Shown piece by piece: positions 26,985 to 38,355 of a stretch of DNA of 64,000 nucleotides. How positions within the stretch are numbered: the stretch's first letter is position 1; each line of letters starts with the position of its first letter. Both the position numbers and the translations under genes were made by a program. Source of the DNA: Solirubrobacter sp963724195 (GTDB lineage Bacteria; Actinomycetota; Thermoleophilia; Solirubrobacterales; Solirubrobacteraceae); the NCBI GenBank assembly GCA_963724195.1, contig CAVRTQ010000010.1, positions 62,001-126,000 of the forward strand, in the 5' to 3' direction. The notes under the pieces were generated by a model. It had not been told where the DNA came from. It was given only the letters and a program-made list of their open reading frames with translations, and did not search any database.

Positions 26985-28097
26985 CTAGCCGAGCGCCCGA
27001 AGCAGGTCGGCGACGAGGTCCTCGGGGTCCTCGATGCCGGCGGAGTAGCGGATGAAGCCGGGTGGGACGTCGTCGGTGCCCCAGCGCTCGCGGCGTTCGG
27101 CGGTGGCGTGGACGCCGCCGAAGGAGGTGGCCTCGGCGACCAGCTCGCACCGTTGCAAGAACGCTTGCGCGCGGGCCTCGCTCTCGAGCACGAACCCGAC
27201 CAGGCAGCCGTAGAACTGCATCTGCGCCGACGCGGCGTGGTCGGAGGGATGGAACACCTCGACGCCCCGCTCGCGCAGCGCTCCCGCCACGGCCAGCGCA
27301 CCGGCGCTCGACCGTTCGAGCCGCAGCGCCAGCGTCGCCAGCGACCGGTGCGCGAGCCACGCCTCGAACGCGCCCACGACGGACCCGGACTGCGAGCGCC
27401 AGCGCTTGAGCGCGTCGACCAGCTCGCCGTCGCGCACGGACACCGCGCCGAGGAGCACGTCCGAGTGCCCGCACAGCGTCTTCGTGCCGCTCATCATCGC
27501 GATGTCCGCGCCGAGCGCAAGGCACTGCTGGCCCAGCGGGGTGGCGAGCGTGTTGTCGACGGCCACCAGCGCGCCCGCGGCATGCGCCGCCGCGGAGACG
27601 GCCGCGATGTCGCACACGTCGAGCTTCGGGTTCGACGGCGTCTCGATCCACACCAGCCGCGCACCTTCGACCGCCGCGCAGATCTCCTCGGTGTCGGTGG
27701 CGACGAACTGCACCTCGACGCCGTGGAGGCGCTCCTGGGCCACGAACCGCACGCCGGGATAGCCGTCGTGCACCGCCACGAGCTTGTCGCCCGGCTTGCA
27801 GACCGTCATCAGCACGGCGGTGACCGCCGCCATGCCGGAAGCGAACACGAGCGACGTGCCGCCCTCGAGGGCGCCCAGCGCGTCTTCCAGCGCCGACCAC
27901 GTCGGGTTCGCGTCCCGCCCGTAGCCGAACTCGTGCGCGTCCTTGGCGCCGCGCAGGTGGAACGGAGCCGCGAACACGGGTCCGCCCAGCAGCGGGGTGC
28001 CCTGTTCGAAATCAGGCAAGCCGGCGTGCACGGCGCGCGTGGAAGCACCGAGTGCCGAACCTTCGGCTTGATCTCCGGGTTTCTGGGAATGGGTCAA
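26985..28097 (-). CDS. Cys/Met metabolism PLP-dependent enzyme (cystathionine gamma-synthase/lyase family)
   Basis: The 370 residues belong to the MetB/MetC/CGL family. STRAVHAG near the N-terminus, YGRDANPTWSALEDALGALEGG (Tyr and Arg bind the cofactor phosphate of the neighbouring subunit), FASGMAAVTA, ETPSNPKLDVCDI with DNTLATP, and the PLP lysine in MMSGTKTLCGHSD are all present. It forms or breaks cystathionine or a related thioether; the sequence does not decide which. The best start is TTG 28097. It is divergent from a secreted-protein gene with 30 bp between them. Confidence 0.88.
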   Translation of the reverse strand: MTHSQKPGDQAEGSALGASTRAVHAGLPDFEQGTPLLGGPVFAAPFHLRGAKDAHEFGYGRDANPTWSALEDALGALEGGTSLVFASGMAAVTAVLMTVCKPGDKLVAVHDGYPGVRFVAQERLHGVEVQFVATDTEEICAAVEGARLVWIETPSNPKLDVCDIAAVSAAAHAAGALVAVDNTLATPLGQQCLALGADIAMMSGTKTLCGHSDVLLGAVSVRDGELVDALKRWRSQSGSVVGAFEAWLAHRSLATLALRLERSSAGALAVAGALRERGVEVFHPSDHAASAQMQFYGCLVGFVLESEARAQAFLQRCELVAEATSFGGVHATAERRERWGTDDVPPGFIRYSAGIEDPEDLVADLLRALG

Positions 28098-28127
28098 CCG
28101 ATTTATTCCTCATCAAGGGAGCAGTCC

Positions 28128-28766
28128 ATGAAGTTCAGCCGGCCTTCACCGTCCATGGTGGTTGCCAGCGTCGCGCTGTTCGTGTCGCTGGGCGGCACGA
28201 GCGTCGCCGCCATCAACTATGCAACGAACGCCGGGGCGGTCGATGGCAAGAGCGCCGTCTTTGCGGGCGCGTCGCTCAATCAGGCCGCCGGCAAGCTCGT
28301 CGCCACCAACCGCTCCGGCACCGACAAGGGCCGGCTCCCGGGCAAGTTCGTGGCCGACGTCGCCAAGACGCAGTCCTTCAGCAAGGGCCTCGAGGTCGCC
28401 GACAACGCGCCCGGCGCGCCGCAGTTCGCCGCGTTGATCAAGGGCCTCGGCTCGATCACGGCCACCTGCAACGACCAGAACGGGGCGGCAGGCAACGAGG
28501 ACCCGATCTCGGTCATCACGTTCGTGAACCAGTCCGGGCAGACGGTCAACGTCGCCCGCCGCGTCGGCAACGGCGACGGCGCGCTCACGCTCGCGGCCAA
28601 TCAGACCACCGTGTCATTGAGCATCGGCGGCTCGAACACGTTCATGTTCCACGTCGAGTACGCGGGCCAGAACGCGATCATCCAAGGCGGCGTGCGCCAG
28701 GATGGCCGCGGCACCCCCGCGGCCTTCTGCGGCATCTACGGCACTGTGCTCCAGATCGCGGCCTAA
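28128..28766 (+). CDS. secreted hypothetical protein of a Thermoleophilia-type family
   Basis: ATG 28128 has AAGGGAGC upstream. The N-terminus MKFSRPSPSMVVASVALFVS is a signal peptide with a likely cut after GGTSVAA (about residue 28). The mature part (about 184 residues) is Gly/Ala/Asn-rich and probably a beta sandwich, with two Cys (TATCNDQN and AAFCGIYG) that could form a disulfide. I have seen this signal style repeatedly in Solirubrobacter-like genomes, but know no function. The 3' end overlaps the convergent penicillin-acylase gene by 4 bp. Confidence 0.85.
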   Translation: MKFSRPSPSMVVASVALFVSLGGTSVAAINYATNAGAVDGKSAVFAGASLNQAAGKLVATNRSGTDKGRLPGKFVADVAKTQSFSKGLEVADNAPGAPQFAALIKGLGSITATCNDQNGAAGNEDPISVITFVNQSGQTVNVARRVGNGDGALTLAANQTTVSLSIGGSNTFMFHVEYAGQNAIIQGGVRQDGRGTPAAFCGIYGTVLQIAA

Positions 28767-31153
28767 CGCGGACGATGCCGGTCGAACGAGATCACTTGCT
28801 GGATCCCGCTCGGCCGGTTCGTGTAGCGGATCGTGGTCGGCAGCAGTCCGGGCCGGAACGCGATCCGCTCCGCGTTCGCATCCGCGCGTAGGGCGTCGGG
28901 CTCACCGGGCACGGCGTCCAGCGCCTTCCAGATCGCGGCGGCGCACTTCGCGGCGTCGCCGGCGCCGCAGTAGCGCTCCTTGAACGGGTCCTTGTACGTG
29001 GTCCCCGTCAACCGGCCGAGGTCCTTCTCGAGGTACCAGAAGCCGCCGCCGGTGAACCCGCTGGACGGGCCGGAGTTCGTGCCCACGAAGTCCGAGAGGC
29101 CATCGACGGGCATCGCCGCCGCCCACAGCTTCGGGTAGAACGCGTCCCAGATCGCGGGTGCGGGGCCGGCGTCCATGACGCCGTCGGCCTCGCGGTCCAG
29201 GCGGGAGGAGCCCGCGGCGCGCCAGGCCACGAGCAGGTCGAGCATCCGGGTCGCGCGCGGGGTGGCGCCGGCCGGGTGCGCGCGCAGGAGCTTGTCCACG
29301 ACCGGCGTCAACGCGACGCTGCGCAGGTCCTGCGTGGCGGCCGCGTTCATCGCGCTCGTGACCGAGGCCAGGTCGTGCACGCCGCGCTTGGCGATCCCCG
29401 CCTCGAGCATCCGCACGCGCTGGGTGGAGCCGTAGCTCCAGTTGTCGTCAGCCGCGCCCCAGCCGGGCGCCGGGCGGTTGTTCCAGTTGATCAGCACGCC
29501 GCTCGCCGGGTTGGTCTGGAACGGCCGGCCGGCGGACGAGATGACGCCGCGCCACTCGTACTCGCCGGTGCCCTTGACCGGCAGGCGCGGATCGACGGAC
29601 CGCGGCCGGACCGGCAGGTTGCCCGCCGAGTACATGGCGATGTCCTGGTCGTCCGCATAGCCGACGTTGAACGTGAACGGGGAGTCGCGGAACGCGTCCC
29701 GGAACGTCGCCGCCGAGCGCACCTTGCCCACCGTCAGGTCGCGGAAGGCCAGCTGCCACAGCACGTCCTGCCCGTAGCTCGCGCGCTTGCGGGACACGGC
29801 CACCGTGCGGCCCTTGACCTTCGCGTAGCCGGTCACCGGCCCGTGCACGGTCGTGCGGTAGACGACCCGCCCGGACCCGGTGATCGTGCCCGCGTCCACG
29901 CGCCCCATCGTCCGGCAGCGGCCCTTGTAGCGGTACTTGGTGCGTGAGCCGCCGCACAGCGTCTCCACGTACGTGTCGACCAGGTCGGACCCGGCGCTCG
30001 TGAGCGTCCACGCGTAGTCCTGCCCGCGGCCGATCAGGATGTTCCCGGCGAAGCCCGGCGCCGTCGCGCCGCGCGCCTGCCCGCCCGGCCAGCTGATGTC
30101 GGCCTCGAGCGTGAGCCCGGGGTACGTGTAGCCGATCTGCGGGCCGCCCACGAACAGCGGGTGCCCGGTCGACGAGCGCTTGCCGCTCACGAGCAGGAAG
30201 TTGCTCGCCCAGTGGGGGACCTTCGCCGCGCGGGCGAGACCGCTGGGACCGGTGGGCTTGAACGAGCCCGCGTCGAGCACGGCGTTGCCACGCCCGTTCA
30301 GGTTCTTCGTCCCGTACCGGAAGGTGCGTGTCATCGTCGACGGCGCGTCGCGATCGTCGAACTCGCTGAAGTCGTCGAACATCCGGTTCCCGCGTGCGGT
30401 GCCGTACTCCTTGCGCAGGGAGGAGAGGAACTCCGAGCGGCGCGCCTCGTCGCCGCCGCCCTCGCCGAAGATCTCGCCGATGATGGCGTTGCCGGCGAAG
30501 ATGTCCGCGCGCCGCCACGGCTTGGCGGCAGAGCCCTCCGCCTTCAGCCGCGCGTTGACGCCCTGCAGGTAGACGTCGACGTCGTGCAGCACGGCCTGCC
30601 CGCGGGCACCCGCGCCTCGCAGGGCGCGCAGGCCGTCGCGCTCGATCATCCGGTCCACGGCCGGGGTGGGCTTGTACTGGCGCAGGTTGATCACCAGGCC
30701 GAAGGCGTAGACGTTGGGCGCGTCGATCGCCGCGAGCTTGGCCGCGTCGCGGGCCTGGGCGAGCAGGAGCCCGCGATCCTGCTGGAGCACCCAGCCCATC
30801 GCCCACGTCACGTCATCGCGCGACCGGCCCGTGATGTGCGGGACGTTGAAGCGGTCGCGGACGATCGTCACACCCGCTCGCGGCACCGTCTCCTGGCGGC
30901 CCGGACCGTCCGGCCCCACCCCGAATCCCTCCGACTTGAACTTCGTCATCAGGTCCTCGCTCGTGACCTGATCGAACAGCGGTGTGAGCGCGTCATACAT
31001 GAGCGCCTGCTCGTCGGCGCCGACTGGCGGCGGCGCCGACCCGTACTGGCCGGACGGAATGATGTTGCGCGCGACGGAGGCGTAGTCGTCAGCGAGGGCC
31101 GGGGTGGCCGATGCGAAGAACGCCGCCGCCGCAACCGCGGCGATCCTGGACAT
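28763..31153 (-). CDS. penicillin acylase family Ntn-hydrolase, secreted
   Basis: The 796-residue protein has a signal peptide (MSRIAAVAAAAFFASATPALA). The A-chain region includes VTIVRDRFNVPHITGRSRDDVTWAMG. The predicted autocleavage point is before Ser in VPHWASNFLLVSG, that Ser becoming the N-terminal nucleophile; FVGGPQIGYTYPG follows. The beta chain contains VHGPVTGYAKVKG and NWNNRPAPGW. The family cleaves amides such as penicillin G, acyl-homoserine lactones or aculeacin; the substrate here is unknown. It is divergent from a beta-lactamase-like gene with only 21 bp between starts. TAGCGT lies 8 nt before the ATG. Confidence 0.92.
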   Translation of the reverse strand: MSRIAAVAAAAFFASATPALADDYASVARNIIPSGQYGSAPPPVGADEQALMYDALTPLFDQVTSEDLMTKFKSEGFGVGPDGPGRQETVPRAGVTIVRDRFNVPHITGRSRDDVTWAMGWVLQQDRGLLLAQARDAAKLAAIDAPNVYAFGLVINLRQYKPTPAVDRMIERDGLRALRGAGARGQAVLHDVDVYLQGVNARLKAEGSAAKPWRRADIFAGNAIIGEIFGEGGGDEARRSEFLSSLRKEYGTARGNRMFDDFSEFDDRDAPSTMTRTFRYGTKNLNGRGNAVLDAGSFKPTGPSGLARAAKVPHWASNFLLVSGKRSSTGHPLFVGGPQIGYTYPGLTLEADISWPGGQARGATAPGFAGNILIGRGQDYAWTLTSAGSDLVDTYVETLCGGSRTKYRYKGRCRTMGRVDAGTITGSGRVVYRTTVHGPVTGYAKVKGRTVAVSRKRASYGQDVLWQLAFRDLTVGKVRSAATFRDAFRDSPFTFNVGYADDQDIAMYSAGNLPVRPRSVDPRLPVKGTGEYEWRGVISSAGRPFQTNPASGVLINWNNRPAPGWGAADDNWSYGSTQRVRMLEAGIAKRGVHDLASVTSAMNAAATQDLRSVALTPVVDKLLRAHPAGATPRATRMLDLLVAWRAAGSSRLDREADGVMDAGPAPAIWDAFYPKLWAAAMPVDGLSDFVGTNSGPSSGFTGGGFWYLEKDLGRLTGTTYKDPFKERYCGAGDAAKCAAAIWKALDAVPGEPDALRADANAERIAFRPGLLPTTIRYTNRPSGIQQVISFDRHRPR

Positions 31154-31174
31154 GGTGCGGCACGCTATACGCCC

Positions 31175-31942
31175 ATGCTCGCCGCCGTCGCCGCTTCCCT
31201 CGCCCTCGTCGGCTCCCCCGGTCGAGCCCGACGCAGGCGAGGGGAGCCCTGGGCGACGGCTCTCAGCGACGCGAGCCCTCGGGCGAGTCGTCGCCGCGGG
31301 AGTACGCGGCCACGCGCCCCGGGACGGTCGCCTTCGCCGTGCGCACCCCCACGACGTTCGAGGGGGTCGACGAGGATCGCGCGTTCAACAGCGCGAGCGT
31401 GCTGAAGGCGATGCTGCTCGTGGCCTACACCCGCAGCGCGCGCGACCGGCCGCTGCGCGCCGACGAGAAGCGGCTGCTGAACCCGATGATCCGCAAGTCC
31501 GACAACGCGGCGACGAACGTCATCTTCACCCGGGTGGGCACCACCGGGCTCAAGCGCCTCGCGAAGACGGCCGGGATGGCGCGCTTCAAGCCGGCTTCAC
31601 CGGTCTGGGGCAACTCGCAGATCACCGCGCGCGACCAGACCCGGTTCTTCCTGGCCATCGACACGCTGCTGCCCGCGCGCCACCGCGCCTACGGCCTGCG
31701 GCTCCTGCGCACGGTCGTCTCGCAGCTCGAGCCAGCGCTGGGGGATCGGACGGCTCGAGCTGCCCGGCTGGCAGGTGTACTTCAAGGGCGGCTGGGGCTC
31801 GGGCACGGGCGCCGTCGACCACCAGGTGGCGCTGCTCGTCCGCGGCGAGGAGCGCATTGCCATCGCGGTCCTCACCGCGGACAACGGCTCCCACGCCGCG
31901 GGCAAGAAGACGCTCGAAGGCGTCTTCCGCCGACTCGTCTAG
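31175..31942 (+). CDS. beta-lactamase/DD-peptidase-fold serine hydrolase, two frame breaks
   Basis: The start is ATG 31175 with a short hydrophobic leader (MLAAVAASLALVGSPG). The frame changes near 31230-31290 and again near 31740. Across the pieces all three serine-hydrolase motifs are found: SVLK (SxxK nucleophile), SDN in RKSDNAATN, and KGG in YFKGGWGSGTG. The end is LTADNGSHAAGKKTLEGVF. The total of about 255 residues fits a class A-like enzyme, but I see no clear Glu166 loop, so it could be a peptidase or a signalling homologue. It faces the penicillin-acylase gene. The 3' end overlaps the TPR gene by 4 bp. Confidence 0.78.
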
Positions 31943-32817
31943 CCGAAATCGTCACGCATGCCGGCGAAGCCGGCTCGCGTCGATCGCCAGTTGTCCTCGT
32001 CCAGCTTCGCGAGGTTCTCGGCCGCGAGCTCGTCGCCGCGGTCGGCGGCGCGCTTGAGCAGCTCGCGCGCCTCGTCGGTCCGGCCGAGGTCGCGCAGCAG
32101 CACGCCGAGGTTGTTCTCCGCGTCGAGATCGCCGTGCTCGAGCGCCGTGCGGTAGAGCTGCTCGGCCTCCTCGTCGCCCTCCTCGTACTCGCTGAGGAGG
32201 TTCGCGAGGTCGATCATCGCCGCCACGGAGCCGCGCTCGACGGCGGCCCGCAGGACCTCCTCGGCGTCGTCGTCACGTTCCTGCTCGACGAGCAGGGAGC
32301 CGAGGACGATCGCGCCGTCCTCCTCGCCGCGGTCGATGGCCTCGCGCAGCAGCGCCTCGGCCTCCTCCTCACGGTCCTCGAGATCCTCGATCAGCAGGAT
32401 CGCGAGCTCGACGAGGGCCTCGGGATCCTCCACGCCGGCGAGCCGCAGCTCCGCCGCCGCGTCCTCGAAGCGCTCCTGCTCGCGGAACATCATGCCGAGG
32501 TTCAGGTGCGCGGCCGTCTGGCCGACCGCGGCGGCAGCGCGGTATTCGGTCTCGGCCTCGTCGTGCCGTTCGAGGTCCCACAAGGCGTTGCCGAGCGGGA
32601 TGTGCCCGTCGGTGTCGCCGGCGGCGATCACGCCGCGCAGCAGCGGCTCGGCCTCCTCGGCGCGGTTGAGCTGGACGAGCAGATCACCGAGGTAGTAGGC
32701 GGCGTCCTCCTCGCCCTCGTCGAGCGCGCGGCGGTACGCCACTTCGGCGCCCTCGTCGTCGCCGTTCAGATGGGCCTCGTTACCGGCGGCCAGCCATTGG
32801 GTCAAGTCAGAGCTCAT
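31939..32817 (-). CDS. TPR/Sel1-like repeat protein, very acidic
   Basis: The 292 residues consist of about seven helical repeats of the form ALDEGEEDAAYYLGDLLVQLNRAEEAEPLL, typical of tetratricopeptide/Sel1 scaffolds for protein binding. Glu and Asp dominate. No signal peptide is present, so it is probably cytoplasmic. The start (ATG) overlaps the stop of the ankyrin gene (ATGA), so both are made together. The partner is unknown. Confidence 0.87.
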   Translation of the reverse strand: MSSDLTQWLAAGNEAHLNGDDEGAEVAYRRALDEGEEDAAYYLGDLLVQLNRAEEAEPLLRGVIAAGDTDGHIPLGNALWDLERHDEAETEYRAAAAVGQTAAHLNLGMMFREQERFEDAAAELRLAGVEDPEALVELAILLIEDLEDREEEAEALLREAIDRGEEDGAIVLGSLLVEQERDDDAEEVLRAAVERGSVAAMIDLANLLSEYEEGDEEAEQLYRTALEHGDLDAENNLGVLLRDLGRTDEARELLKRAADRGDELAAENLAKLDEDNWRSTRAGFAGMRDDFG

Positions 32818-33437
32818 GACGGCGTTTCTTCTAGCAGCCGCACCAGCTCGTCGTAGCCCTGCTCGCGCGCATGCTCGAGCGCGGTGACGCCGTCGCGGTC
32901 CGCGATCGACCGGTCCGCGCCCGCCGCCACCAGCATCCGGACGATCTCCACATGGGCCGGCCCGCCGTCCCCGAGGATCACGGCTTCGAGCAGCGCCGTC
33001 CAGCCCAGGTGGTTGACGTGGTCGACGTCGATCTCGGTGTCCAGCACCGCCCGCACGTAGTCCACGTGGCCCCGTTCGGACGCGGGGATGATCGAGACGC
33101 CGCCGTAGCGGTTCGTCAGCGTGAAGTCGGGCGCGGCCTTGAGCACCTCCCGCAGCATCGCGACGCTCCCCGTCTGCCCGGTCACCAGCAGCGGGTTGTT
33201 GCGGTCCGAGTCCTGCAGGTCCACGTCCGCACCGGCGGCGATCAGCGCCCGCGCGATGTCCACGTGGTCGCCGAGCGCCGCGGCGGTGACCGCCGTGCGT
33301 CCGTCCGCGCGGCGCTCATCGACGTCCGCGCCGTCTTCCAGGAGCCGCTCGACCGCGGGCAGGTCGCCGCGCTCGGCGGCGTCAACGAGTCCGGTGGGCA
33401 CGCCTCCGCACCCTACAACCAGCCCCAGAAACGCCAC
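32814..33437 (-). CDS. ankyrin repeat protein
   Basis: At least five ankyrin repeats are visible, for example DGRTAVTAAALGDHVDIARAL, IAAGADVDLQDSDRNNPLLV and GWTALLEAVI...HVEIVRMLVAAGADRS. The longest frame starts at GTG 33437, but that codon is in the arm of a stem-loop and has no ribosome site. GTG 33401, preceded by GGAGG, begins right before the first repeat and is a good alternative. The ten extra residues (AFLGLVVGCG) look only weakly like a lipobox. The gene is coupled to the TPR gene. Confidence 0.84.
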   Translation of the reverse strand: MAFLGLVVGCGGVPTGLVDAAERGDLPAVERLLEDGADVDERRADGRTAVTAAALGDHVDIARALIAAGADVDLQDSDRNNPLLVTGQTGSVAMLREVLKAAPDFTLTNRYGGVSIIPASERGHVDYVRAVLDTEIDVDHVNHLGWTALLEAVILGDGGPAHVEIVRMLVAAGADRSIADRDGVTALEHAREQGYDELVRLLEETPS

Positions 33438-33526
33438 GAGGGCGCCCCGCAGGGCGCCCTCGTAAGACCTGCTCCGCGGGAGAACGGCCGCCAGGCCGTT
33501 CTCCCAGCTGATCGCCCTCTGGGCGA

Positions 33527-33531
<5 letters not shown>
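33436..33531 (-). terminator. three tandem stem-loops downstream of clpC
   Basis: Loop 1: ACGAGGGCGCC (33436-33446) with its complement at 33453-33463. Loop 2: GGGAGAACGGCC (33478-33489) with 33494-33505. Loop 3: GCTGATCGCCC (33507-33517) with 33521-33531, which covers the clpC stop. All stems are perfect, of 11-12 bp. No T tract follows. They probably end the clpC transcript. Confidence 0.65.
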
Positions 33532-36127
<2,596 letters not shown>

Positions 36128-36365
36128 GGGTTGGGGAGCTTCCTTCCTACTAGTGCTCGCCTAGCGCTCGGTCGTTCGGTGGTCTCGGGTGGGGTTGGGA
36201 GGGCAGTGACGGCTGGCCGGAGAGACAAAAATACCCCGGCTCTCATCCGTATATGCGGCGGGGTCGCCGGTCCGGATCAGCGCTCGGGGCACGTCTTTGG
36301 CCATACACCAGTCTACCAACGCAGAGGCGGCTCAGTCCGACTTGGACGAAGGGTCGAAACGGCTT

Positions 36366-37805
36366 CTACTTCAGGGCCGGGAATAGGACCACTTCGCGAA
36401 TGGTCCGCTGGCCGGTCAGGAGCATGGTCAAACGGTCGATCCCGATGCCGATGCCACCGGTCGGCGGCATGCCGTGTTCCAGGGAGAAGATGTAGTCCTT
36501 GTCGAACGGCGGGGCGTTCTCGTCGCCCGCCGCGGCGTGCCGGACCTGCTCCTCGAACCGGGCGCGCTGGTCGTCCGGATCGTTGAGCTCGGAGAACGCG
36601 TTGGCGACCTCCATGCCGTCCGCGAACGCCTCGAAGCGCTCCACCAGGCCGTCGTGTTCGCGATGTCGCTTTGCGAACGGCGACAGCTCCACGGGGTAGT
36701 CATGCAGCAGCGTCGGCTCGATCAGCGTCGGCTCCACGTGCTTGGACACCAGGTAGTCCACGAGCGCCGCCCAGTTGGGCTCGTCCGGGATCTCCATGCC
36801 GGCTTCGCGCATCGCGCCCTGCAGCGACTCGAGGCTCCGGTTGGCCAGCACGTCGATGCCGACGCGGGACTGGATCGACCCGGCGAGCGTCTCGCGCTTG
36901 AACGGCTGCGCGAACTTGTCGGACCCGATCGCCTCGCCCACGGCACGCAGCAGGCGCTCGGCGCGCTCGGCGACGACCTCCCAGTCCGCGTACGCCTCGT
37001 ACCACTCGAGCATCGTGAACTCGGGGTTGTGCTTCGGGCTCAGGCCCTCGTTGCGGAAGTCCTTGCCCAGCTCGTAGACGCGCTCCAGGCCACCCACGAT
37101 CAGGCGCTTGAGGTAGAGCTCGGTCGCGATCCGCAGGTACATCGTCTTCTCGAGCGCGTTGAAGTGCGTCACGAACGGACGGGCCAGGGCGCCGCCGTAG
37201 ATCGGCTGCAGGACCGGCGTCTCGACCTCGATGAAGCCCTCGTCGTCGAGAAAGCGTCGGATCGCGGACACGATCTTGGCGCGCGTGACGAACGTCTCGC
37301 GCGTCTCCGGGTTGGACATGAGGTCGAGCTCGCGGTGCCGGAAGCGGGTCTCGGTGTCCGTGAGCCCGTGGTGCTTCTCCGGCGGCGGACGCAGCGACTT
37401 GGCCAGCAGTGTCCATTCGCTGACCGCTACCGACAGCTCACCGCGACGCGTCTTGAAGATCGTGCCGTCGGCCCCGATCAGGTCGCCGAGGTCCATCGTG
37501 AGGAGCCGTTCGAACGCCTCGTCGCCCAGGACGTCGCGGCGCGCCTGCAGCTGGATGCGCCCCGTGCGGTCATCCAGGTCCAGGAACGCCATCTTGCCCT
37601 GGCCACGGCGAGCGTGGAGACGACCGGCCACGCGCACGCGCACGTCCGTCTCCTCACCGTCCTCGAGGCCTTCGTGGGGGGCCTTCGCCTCCGCGACCGG
37701 GGTCACGCCCCCGAAGGCGTGCGGGAACGGGTCGATCCCCGCCTCCCGCAGTGCTTCGAGCTTGCGACGGCGGACGGCGAGGAGCTCTGACTCCTCCGTC
37801 GACAC
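36366..37805 (-). CDS. lysS: lysyl-tRNA synthetase, class II
   Basis: The 479-residue protein has an OB-fold anticodon domain (VRVAGRLHARRGQGKMAFLDLDDRTG) and the class II motifs: FIEVETPVLQPI (motif 1 side), DFRNEGLSPKHNPEFTMLEWY (motif 2) and GGIGIGIDRLTMLL (motif 3). It charges tRNA-Lys. GTG 37805 is 2 bp after the greA stop. The dusB-greA-lysS order is the one seen in many clostridia. Confidence 0.97.
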   Translation of the reverse strand: MSTEESELLAVRRRKLEALREAGIDPFPHAFGGVTPVAEAKAPHEGLEDGEETDVRVRVAGRLHARRGQGKMAFLDLDDRTGRIQLQARRDVLGDEAFERLLTMDLGDLIGADGTIFKTRRGELSVAVSEWTLLAKSLRPPPEKHHGLTDTETRFRHRELDLMSNPETRETFVTRAKIVSAIRRFLDDEGFIEVETPVLQPIYGGALARPFVTHFNALEKTMYLRIATELYLKRLIVGGLERVYELGKDFRNEGLSPKHNPEFTMLEWYEAYADWEVVAERAERLLRAVGEAIGSDKFAQPFKRETLAGSIQSRVGIDVLANRSLESLQGAMREAGMEIPDEPNWAALVDYLVSKHVEPTLIEPTLLHDYPVELSPFAKRHREHDGLVERFEAFADGMEVANAFSELNDPDDQRARFEEQVRHAAAGDENAPPFDKDYIFSLEHGMPPTGGIGIGIDRLTMLLTGQRTIREVVLFPALK

Positions 37806-37807
37806 CG

Positions 37808-38284
37808 CTATGCGACTTCGATCTTGTCGACCTTGAGCTCGCGCTGCTTGCCGCTCGGGAGGACGACCTTGACGGAGTCGCCCTTCTTGCGGCCCACCAG
37901 CGCCTTGCCCACCGGCGACTCGTTGGAGAGCTTGTTCTCGGAGGGATTGGACTCGGTCGAGCCGACGATCGTGTACGACAGCGACTTGCCCTTGTCGTCG
38001 GTCACCTGGACCTGCGAGCCCACGCGCACGACATCGGCCGACAGCTCCTTGGCGTCGATCACCGACGCCGAGCGCAGCTTGTCCTCGAGCGTCATGATGC
38101 GCGCCTCGAGCATCGCCTGCTCGTTCTTGGCGTCGTCGTACTCGGAGTTCTCGGTGATGTCACCGAACTCCCGCGCTTCCTTGATGCGCTCAGCGACTTC
38201 TTTGCGCTTCGTCGTCGACAGGTGCTCGATCTCCTTTTTCAGGTTCTCGAGGCCTTCGGGAGTGAGGAGGACGTCCTTCTGCAT
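37808..38284 (-). CDS. greA: transcription elongation factor GreA
   Basis: The 158 residues are the normal length. The N-terminal coiled coil carries the acidic tip DITENSEYDDAK (two acidic residues that bring Mg into the RNAP active site), and the C-terminal FKBP-like domain ends GDSVKVVLPSGKQRELKVDKIE. It rescues backtracked RNA polymerase by stimulating RNA cleavage. ATG 38284 lies about 11 nt after AAGGA. It is followed at once by lysS. Confidence 0.97.
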   Translation of the reverse strand: MQKDVLLTPEGLENLKKEIEHLSTTKRKEVAERIKEAREFGDITENSEYDDAKNEQAMLEARIMTLEDKLRSASVIDAKELSADVVRVGSQVQVTDDKGKSLSYTIVGSTESNPSENKLSNESPVGKALVGRKKGDSVKVVLPSGKQRELKVDKIEVA

Positions 38285-38355
38285 GCTGCAACAGTCCTTC
38301 TACGGGGCTGAGAATAAAACGGCCCGCTCGTCAGGCGGACCGGTGGAACCACGTC

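Noticed and set aside
26865..28127. An N-terminal extension of about 420 codons on the secreted protein
   Set aside because: It is antisense to the PLP enzyme; the signal peptide and ribosome site place the start at 28128.
32814..33437. Lipoprotein reading of the ankyrin protein
   Set aside because: VVGC at the start resembles a lipobox, but there is no basic n-region, the start codon is inside a hairpin, and a start at 33401 is better.
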